In this document: one piece after another, positions 15,979 through 19,725 of the stretch
How the letters are laid out: every line of letters starts with the position of its first letter
Position numbering within the stretch: the first letter of the stretch is position 1
DNA from: Lachnospiraceae bacterium
GTDB lineage: Bacteria > Bacillota > Clostridia > Lachnospirales > Lachnospiraceae
Reading direction: 5' to 3'
DNA length: 19,725 nt
NCBI GenBank assembly: GCA_019420465.1
Contig: JAHZHB010000098.1
Coordinates: 1-19,725 of the forward strand
Translations under genes and position numbers: made by a program
The notes under the pieces: model-generated
Databases searched by the model: none
What the model was told of the DNA's origin: nothing
The model's input: the letters and a program-made list of their open reading frames with translations, nothing else

Positions 15979-16713
15979 TTATATGGATTCGTTTACAGTA
16001 GCCGTATCTTCGGAATCGGTTGCCGGATTCTTTTCGTGGATACGGCGGTTGGACAGGGCGATCAGCTCCGTGATCGTATGTACAGCGTCACCCTCATCAA
16101 AAGCGATGCCGTAGAGATAATCCATGCGGCAGTTCGGATTTAACTCATTGTGCAGCTCCACCTTCTGTTTGACGCGGGTAAGGAAAAAGAGAATCTTTTC
16201 CATACTGCCTTTTTCAAACAGGGCGAGGAACTTGTTACCGCCATTGCGGCCGACAAAGCAAAGCTCCACAGCCGTCGTCTGTAGGATCGTGGAAAACTCA
16301 CGGATCAGTGTATTACCCTGGGTATGGCCGTAGACCTTGTTGATCTCGCCCAGATTGGTCAGCTCAAACATAATACAGCCGATATTGGGATCGAGCGGCT
16401 TGTCCAGATACTGTTCGATCAGGGCATCACAGCTGTAGCGGTTGGCAATACCGGATACCGGGTCGGAATGTACGGCGAAATCCAGCTCGCTGAAATCCCT
16501 CTTGTAGGAGGACATATACGAAAAGTCCAAAAAGATCCCCACAAAAGAAATAGCCAGAACGACCCATAACAAAATACAGATCAGACGGTAGCTGCCGTCA
16601 TTGGCTACCAGATGGAAAACCTCCGGATTAAGTAAAACCACACTCAGACAGATCACAGCCAGAAGAATAAACAAGATCAGCTGTACTGTTTTGAAAATAT
16701 TGTATCTTTTCAT
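15979..16713 (-). CDS. Membrane protein with degenerate GGDEF domain
   Basis: The 244-residue product has two TM helices at about 7-29 and 44-65, a short linker, and a GGDEF-type domain that starts DPVSGIANR (83-91), a good match to the DxLTGLxNR entry motif. The active-site loop reads GGNKF (158-162) instead of GGDEF, the metal-binding acidic residue of the first motif is not clearly kept (FELTNLGEINKVYGH), and there is no RxxD inhibitory site before the loop. Diguanylate cyclase activity is therefore unlikely, and a role as nucleotide sensor or protein partner is more plausible (inference). The GTG at 16725 overlaps the AAGGAG, so ATG 16713 was preferred, although its spacer is long (11). 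First gene of the minus-strand run. Confidence 0.85.
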   Translation of the reverse strand: MKRYNIFKTVQLILFILLAVICLSVVLLNPEVFHLVANDGSYRLICILLWVVLAISFVGIFLDFSYMSSYKRDFSELDFAVHSDPVSGIANRYSCDALIEQYLDKPLDPNIGCIMFELTNLGEINKVYGHTQGNTLIREFSTILQTTAVELCFVGRNGGNKFLALFEKGSMEKILFFLTRVKQKVELHNELNPNCRMDYLYGIAFDEGDAVHTITELIALSNRRIHEKNPATDSEDTATVNESI

Positions 16714-16756
16714 AATCGCTGTCACTCCTTTGCAAACTGTAAAGTTAGTTGAGCTT

Positions 16757-16765
16757 ATTATACCA
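16757..16765 (-). promoter_or_regulatory. Extended -10 promoter of the sigma/pilus-like operon
   Basis: On the minus strand, TGG-TATAAT (16765-16757) is a perfect extended -10, about 45 bases before the GGDEF start. No clear TTGACA lies 17 bp upstream. No other strong promoter is seen inside the operon's short gaps, so the ten genes may depend on it. Confidence 0.65.
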
Positions 16766-16816
16766 TGGTTTAGGGGAAATACAGCATTTTTTTATAAGAA
16801 GCACGAAGAAAAATAC

Positions 16817-16845
16817 TTGCCAGAGGAAGAAAAATATATTATACT
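16817..16845 (+). promoter_or_regulatory. Promoter of Rpn copy 1
   Basis: TTGCCA (16817-16822), a 17-bp spacer and TATACT (16840-16845) form a good sigma-A promoter. The spacer differs from copy 2 in a few bases but keeps its length. Transcription would begin just before the hairpin at 16856. Confidence 0.75.
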
Positions 16846-16855
16846 AAAAATATAA

Positions 16856-17019
16856 GCAGGTAGAACGACAAACATCGACAGATTTCTACCTGCACATTTC
16901 AAAAAAGGCTCAGTTCTGAGCGAAATTTCCAACAAAACAGATCAAAAATGCATACCTGACAGGTGTCTCTTTGCCATTTCGGAGGTCATCTGGACGGGAA
17001 GAAAGGATGAGAAATCGAT
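16856..17019 (+). promoter_or_regulatory. Structured 5' leader of Rpn copy 1
   Basis: The leader begins with a 10-bp hairpin, GCAGGTAGAA (16856-16865) with TTCTACCTGC (16884-16893), containing an inner CGA/TCG pair. A 14-base near-palindrome GCTCAGTTCTGAGC follows at 16908-16921, then a small ATACCT-GAC-AGGTGT hairpin near 16952-16966. The start codon at 17020 is 12 bases after AAAGGA, a poor spacing. An out-of-frame ATG at 17007 opens a 10-codon frame (MRNRYENKSR) that ends at 17039, inside the main gene. Confidence 0.6.
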
Positions 17020-17964
17020 ATGAAAACAAATCCAGATAAAACGCAGGCGGAAAGTGCAAGGGGAAATGATGTGGCAGGATCTACAGAACATTCAATTGAA
17101 AAAACAGCAGAGTACATCATGGAAAATCCGACAACAGGTGCAGTGGATTACACCGCACAGTGCCGGAAAGTCATAGAAAATCTGACGATCATGGACGATA
17201 CCTTCATGCGCAATGTCCTGAAAGAACCAAAATGTGCGGAGCATATCCTCCGGGTGATTATGGAAAGCCCTGAGTTAAAGACTGCAGAGGTGACAGTACA
17301 GAAAGATTATAAAAATCTGCAGGGCCGATCCGCTGTCCTGGACTGTGTTGTGGAGGACGCAGATGGCAAACAGTTCGAGCTGGAAATACAGAACGAAAAC
17401 GAAGGAGCGTCCGAAAAAAGGGCCAGATATCATAGTGGCCTGTTGGATATGAATACATTAAAAGCTGGAGAACCGTATAGTAAGCTGAAAGAAAGTTATG
17501 TGATATTTATCACGCAAGGAGATCCGTTGGGCTATAAACTACCTATTTATCATATTGAGAGAAATATCAGGGAAATAAATGCCAGATTCGGAGATGAAGC
17601 ATATATCATCTATGTAAATGGGTCAAATCGAGATGACACCGAGTTAGGTCACCTGATGCATGATCTGAACTGTAAAAATGCAGTCGACATGCACAGCCCC
17701 ATACTGGCAGCGCGTGTAAAAGAATTAAAAGAAACAGAGGAAGGAGTACTGCATATGTGTAAAGAACTGGAAGAATTAATAAAAAGTGGAGAAATGCGAG
17801 GAATTGCCATCGGCGAACAACGCGGAGTAGAAAAAACCAGAAGAGAAACAGCAGCCACATTGGCAGAAATGGGTTTCCCGATAGAACAAATTGCAAAAGT
17901 GGTAAAAATCAATACAGGAACCGTGCGCATCTGGTTGGACGAAAACCTGAACCGTATAAAATAA
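17020..17964 (+). CDS. Rpn family PD-(D/E)XK nuclease (RpnL-like), copy 1
   Basis: Rpn proteins (also annotated as PD-(D/E)XK transposase family) are DNA nucleases; those studied in E. coli are toxic and act against phage. The 314-residue product has a polar N-terminal extension of about 40 residues, then the conserved YTAQCRKVIENLTIMDDTFMRNVL, and a nuclease core with D108 (SAVLDCVV) and E122-x-Q124 (FELEIQ), matching the D...ExQ active site of this family. The C-terminal third is helical and ends in an HTH-like segment (PIEQIAKVVKINTGTVRIWLDENL). A second start inside the gene at 17755 is listed separately. An in-frame ATG at codon 34 has no ribosome site, so 17020 was kept. It has its own promoter and terminator. 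Confidence 0.9.
   Translation: MKTNPDKTQAESARGNDVAGSTEHSIEKTAEYIMENPTTGAVDYTAQCRKVIENLTIMDDTFMRNVLKEPKCAEHILRVIMESPELKTAEVTVQKDYKNLQGRSAVLDCVVEDADGKQFELEIQNENEGASEKRARYHSGLLDMNTLKAGEPYSKLKESYVIFITQGDPLGYKLPIYHIERNIREINARFGDEAYIIYVNGSNRDDTELGHLMHDLNCKNAVDMHSPILAARVKELKETEEGVLHMCKELEELIKSGEMRGIAIGEQRGVEKTRRETAATLAEMGFPIEQIAKVVKINTGTVRIWLDENLNRIK
17755..17964 (+). CDS. Internal in-frame ORF, putative RpnS antitoxin of copy 1 (69 aa)
   Basis: AAGGAG (17741-17746) lies 8 bases before an in-frame ATG (17755) at codon 246 of copy 1. The product would start MCKELEELIKSGEMRGIAIG and end with the HTH-like tail. This fits the arrangement reported for E. coli RpnA, where a C-terminal fragment is translated separately and blocks the full-length toxin. 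The internal site is clearly stronger than the site of the full-length gene, and the same SD and ATG recur in copies 2 and 3. Expression is inferred from sequence only. Confidence 0.65.
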   Translation: MCKELEELIKSGEMRGIAIGEQRGVEKTRRETAATLAEMGFPIEQIAKVVKINTGTVRIWLDENLNRIK

Positions 17965-17973
17965 TCCTTTCCA

Positions 17974-18014
17974 ACAGGCTGTGAAAAGTTTTGACTTTAC
18001 CACAGTCTGTTTTA
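17974..18014 (+). terminator. Terminator of Rpn copy 1
   Basis: ACAGGCTGTG (17974-17983) pairs with CACAGTCTGT (18001-18010), 10 bp with one G-T pair, followed by TTTAT. It lies 10 bases after the stop. Copy 2 has no equivalent because its 3' end is fused to copy 3. Confidence 0.7.
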
Positions 18015-18051
18015 TAGAAAACAGGTTTATAGTAGAAGCCAAGAAAAATAC

Positions 18052-18080
18052 TTGCCAGAGAAGAAAAAATATATTATACT
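18052..18080 (+). promoter_or_regulatory. Promoter of Rpn copy 2
   Basis: TTGCCA (18052-18057), 17 bp, TATACT (18075-18080), as in copy 1. Because the copy 1-type terminator is missing downstream, transcripts from here should continue through copy 3. Confidence 0.75.
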
Positions 18081-18090
18081 AAAAACATAA

Positions 18091-18253
18091 GCAGGTAAAA
18101 CGACAAATATCGAAAGATTTATACCTGCGCATTTCAAAAATGCTCAGTTCTGAGCGGAATTTCCAACAAAACAGATCAAAAATGCATACCTGACAGGTGT
18201 CTCTTTGTCATTTCGGATGTCATCTGGACGGGAAGAAAGGATGAGAAATCGAT
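18091..18253 (+). promoter_or_regulatory. Structured 5' leader of Rpn copy 2
   Basis: The leader is nearly the same as that of copy 1. The first hairpin is shorter here (GCAGGTA 18091-18097 with TACCTGC 18122-18128), because its eighth pair changed to a mismatch. The GCTCAGTTCTGAGC palindrome (18142-18155) is unchanged, as is the overlapping 10-codon frame starting at 18241. Confidence 0.6.
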
Positions 18254-19213
18254 ATGAAAACAAATCCAGATAAAACGCAGGCGGAAAGTGCAAGGGGAAA
18301 TGATGTGGCAGGATCTACAGAACATTCAATTGAAAAAACAGCAGAGTACATCATGGAAAATCCGACAACAGGTGCAGTGGATTACACCGCACAGTGCCGG
18401 AAAGTCATAGAAAATCTGACGATCATGGACGATACCTTCATGCGCAATGTCCTGAAAGAACCAAAATGTGCGGAGCATATCCTCCGGGTGATTATGGAAA
18501 GCCCTGAGTTAAAGACTGCGGAGGTGACAGTGCAGAAAGATTATAAAAATCTGCAGGGCCGCTCCGCTGTCCTGGACTGTGTTGTGGAGGAGGCAGATGG
18601 CAAACAGTTCAATTTGGAAATACAGAATGAAAACGAAGGGGCATTCGAAAAAAGGGCCAGATATCATAGTGGTCTGCTGGATATGAATACATTAAAGCCG
18701 GGAGAACAGTACAGTAGGCTGAAAGAAAGTTATGTGATTTTCATCACACAGGGAGATCCGTTGGGGTATAAATTGCCGATTTATCACATTGAGAGAAATA
18801 TCAGGGAAATAAATAGTAGATTCGAAGATGATGCATATATCATCTATGTGAATGGATTGAATCGAGACGATACCGAGTTAGGTCACCTGATGCAAGATCT
18901 GAACTGTAAAAATGCAGTCGACATGCACAGCCCCATACTGGCTGCACGAGTAAAAGAATTAAAAGAAACGGAGGGAGGAGTACAGCATATGTGTAAAGAA
19001 CTGGAAGAACTGATAAAAAGTGGAGAAGAACGAGGAATTGCCATCGGCGAACAGAAAAAACAAAAAAGCATAGCAACAAAGCTGCTCCAAATGGGAATCC
19101 CAATGGAGCAGATTGCCGAAGTTGTAGAGGCAAATGTAGCAACCGTGAGCATCTGGAAGGAAGAGAATCTAAAAATGCCAGATTCGGAGATGAAGCATAT
19201 ATCATCTATGTAA
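18254..19213 (+). CDS. Rpn family PD-(D/E)XK nuclease (RpnL-like), copy 2, with altered C-terminus
   Basis: The first 112 residues equal those of copy 1, and the middle is about 90% similar by eye. The active-site set is kept (D108, E122-x-Q124), with N120 in place of E120. After GIAIGEQ the protein changes to KKQKSIATKLLQMGIPMEQIAEVVEANVATVSIWKEENLK, a different version of the C-terminal helical/HTH-like segment. The last dozen residues (MPDSEMKHISSM) come from copy 3 DNA read out of frame, because copy 2 is joined to the middle of copy 3 at about 19170. The protein is otherwise full length (319 residues). Its native 3' end and terminator were lost at the junction. It should still fold as a nuclease. 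Confidence 0.87.
   Translation: MKTNPDKTQAESARGNDVAGSTEHSIEKTAEYIMENPTTGAVDYTAQCRKVIENLTIMDDTFMRNVLKEPKCAEHILRVIMESPELKTAEVTVQKDYKNLQGRSAVLDCVVEEADGKQFNLEIQNENEGAFEKRARYHSGLLDMNTLKPGEQYSRLKESYVIFITQGDPLGYKLPIYHIERNIREINSRFEDDAYIIYVNGLNRDDTELGHLMQDLNCKNAVDMHSPILAARVKELKETEGGVQHMCKELEELIKSGEERGIAIGEQKKQKSIATKLLQMGIPMEQIAEVVEANVATVSIWKEENLKMPDSEMKHISSM
18989..19213 (+). CDS. Internal in-frame ORF, putative RpnS of copy 2 (74 aa)
   Basis: GGGAGGAG (18973-18980) stands 8 bases before the in-frame ATG at 18989, again codon 246. The product begins MCKELEELIKSGEERGIAIG and then carries the divergent C-terminal segment and the out-of-frame tail. If RpnS pairs with RpnL through this region, copy 2 may have a different partner specificity from copies 1 and 3 (inference). 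Confidence 0.6.
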   Translation: MCKELEELIKSGEERGIAIGEQKKQKSIATKLLQMGIPMEQIAEVVEANVATVSIWKEENLKMPDSEMKHISSM

Positions 19214-19350
19214 ATGGCTCAAATCGGGATGATACCGAGTTAGGTCACCTGATGCATGATCTGAACTGCAAAAATGCAGTCGACATGTACAGCCCCATAC
19301 TGGCATCGCGAGTGAAAGAACTAAAAGAAACCGAGGAAGGAGTACAGCAT

Positions 19351-19686
19351 ATGTGTAAAGAACTGGAAGAATTAATAAAAAGTGGAGAAGAACGAGGTGA
19401 AATGCGAGGGATTGCCATCGGAGAAGAACGAGGTGAAATGCGAGGGATCGCCATCGGAGAAGAACGAGGTGAAATGCGAGGAATTGCCATCGGAGAAGAA
19501 CGAGGAGAAATGCGAGGAATTGCCATTGGAGAACAACAAGGAGCAGACAAAGCCAGAAGAGAAACAGCAGCCACATTGGCAGAAATGGGTTTCCCGATAG
19601 AACAGATTGCCCAAGTGGTAAAAAACAATACAGCAACTGTCCGCATCTGGCTGGACGAAAACCTGAACCGTAGAGACTGTAATTAA
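19351..19686 (+). CDS. Stand-alone RpnS-like protein with expanded repeats (111 aa)
   Basis: AAGGAG (19337-19342) is spaced 8 bases from ATG 19351, as in the other copies. The product starts MCKELEELIKSG, then has four copies of EERGEMRGIAIG, then GEQQGADKARRETAATLAEMG and the HTH-like tail ending NRRDCN. Each 12-residue unit is itself three four-residue steps ending in Gly, like the variable four-residue repeats reported in the RpnS helix of E. coli. With no nuclease part left, it could be an antitoxin without its own toxin that still acts on a neighbour, or a decaying remnant. It would be transcribed from the copy 2 promoter. Confidence 0.6.
   Translation: MCKELEELIKSGEERGEMRGIAIGEERGEMRGIAIGEERGEMRGIAIGEERGEMRGIAIGEQQGADKARRETAATLAEMGFPIEQIAQVVKNNTATVRIWLDENLNRRDCN
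19387..19530 (+). repeat. Four 36-bp in-frame tandem repeats in Rpn copy 3
   Basis: Units at 19387-19422, 19423-19458, 19459-19494 and 19495-19530 each encode EERGEMRGIAIG. They differ only at a few third-codon positions (for example GGT/GGA, ATT/ATC). Copies 1 and 2 have a single partial unit at this place, so the repeat has expanded in copy 3. Confidence 0.95.
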
Positions 19687-19725
19687 TTCTGTGTAAACTC
19701 TAAAAGAGCTATATATCCTCTTGGA

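Larger units (their letters stand above)
16791..17964 (+). repeat. Long tandem repeat unit 1 (promoter, leader, Rpn gene copy 1)
   Basis: From about 16791 the sequence recurs at about 18026 with an offset of 1234-1235 bases. Similarity covers the promoter, the whole leader and the coding region. The leader and the first 315 or so coding bases are almost identical, and similarity falls further on. Confidence 0.9.
18026..19170 (+). repeat. Long tandem repeat unit 2 (promoter, leader, Rpn gene copy 2)
   Basis: This is the second copy of the unit at 16791. It ends abruptly near 19170, where the sequence changes to one matching copy 1 from about 17577 onward. Confidence 0.88.
19173..19686 (+). 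pseudogene. 5'-truncated Rpn copy 3
   Basis: The frame encoding ARFGDEAYIIYVNGSNRDD matches copy 1 from about residue 187 to the end. The promoter, leader, nuclease core and active site are missing. It overlaps the end of copy 2 in another frame (19173-19213). The remaining frame is open without a stop to TAA 19684-19686, and the C-terminal segment RRETAATLAEMGFPIEQIAQVV closely follows copy 1. As a nuclease it is dead, but the antitoxin-like part is intact and is given separately. Confidence 0.85.

Noticed and set aside
19387..19530. Short repeats as a CRISPR array
   Set aside because: The 36-bp units are directly adjacent without spacers and are in frame in a protein gene.
16791..19686. 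Rpn array as an insertion sequence with terminal inverted repeats
   Set aside because: The family is often labelled transposase, but I see no matching inverted ends or target-site duplications at the unit borders. The unit is a direct tandem duplication.

Overview
The window (about 19.7 kb) looks like chromosome from a Lachnospiraceae-type member of the Clostridia (Bacillota). Supporting signs are strong AGGAGG-like ribosome sites on both strands, intrinsic terminators, a DUF1002 secreted protein, a PilT/GspF mini-cluster with a DUF4860-like protein, and PDDEXK-type Rpn genes. There are no rRNA or tRNA genes and no CRISPR array. The genus cannot be told from the sequence.

Left part (1-9660), mostly housekeeping genes on the + strand: the 3' end of ileS, glycogen phosphorylase (glgP), an 870-residue TPR/acidic-repeat/P-loop protein that I cannot name, the 16S rRNA dimethyltransferase gene rsmA, and a secreted DUF1002 protein. 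A lone cob(I)alamin adenosyltransferase gene lies on the minus strand, divergent from a small membrane-protein gene. Most of these units are separated by clear hairpin terminators, and a symmetrical hairpin at 9663-9723 separates this block from the next one.

Middle part (9766-16713), one tight minus-strand run of ten genes behind an extended -10 promoter near 16760. In transcription order they are: a membrane protein with a degenerate GGDEF domain (GGNKF), an ECF sigma factor, a one-TM putative anti-sigma protein, a transglutaminase-like lipoprotein, a GspF/PilC platform protein, four small single-TM pseudopilin-like proteins, and a PilT-type ATPase. Stops and ribosome sites interleave, so it is probably one operon. 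It joins cell-surface sensing to a type IV pilus-like machine whose only ATPase here is of the retraction type. PilB and the prepilin peptidase are not in the window.

Right part (16791-19725), a tandem array of Rpn-family (PD-(D/E)XK) genes. Two full copies lie about 1235 bp apart, each with its own TTGCCA-N17-TATACT promoter, a structured leader of about 170 nt and a weak start context. A third, 5'-truncated copy is fused to the end of copy 2. In all three, an in-frame ATG with a strong Shine-Dalgarno sequence at ideal spacing lies in the 3' part of the gene. This matches the gene-within-gene toxin-antitoxin design reported for Rpn proteins: full-length RpnL nuclease toxin and a separately translated C-terminal RpnS antitoxin. 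Copy 3 keeps only the RpnS part and carries four 36-bp repeats (EERGEMRGIAIG) there. Copy 2 has a different C-terminal segment. The array therefore appears to be evolving by duplication, recombination and repeat expansion, and it is the most interesting part of the window.
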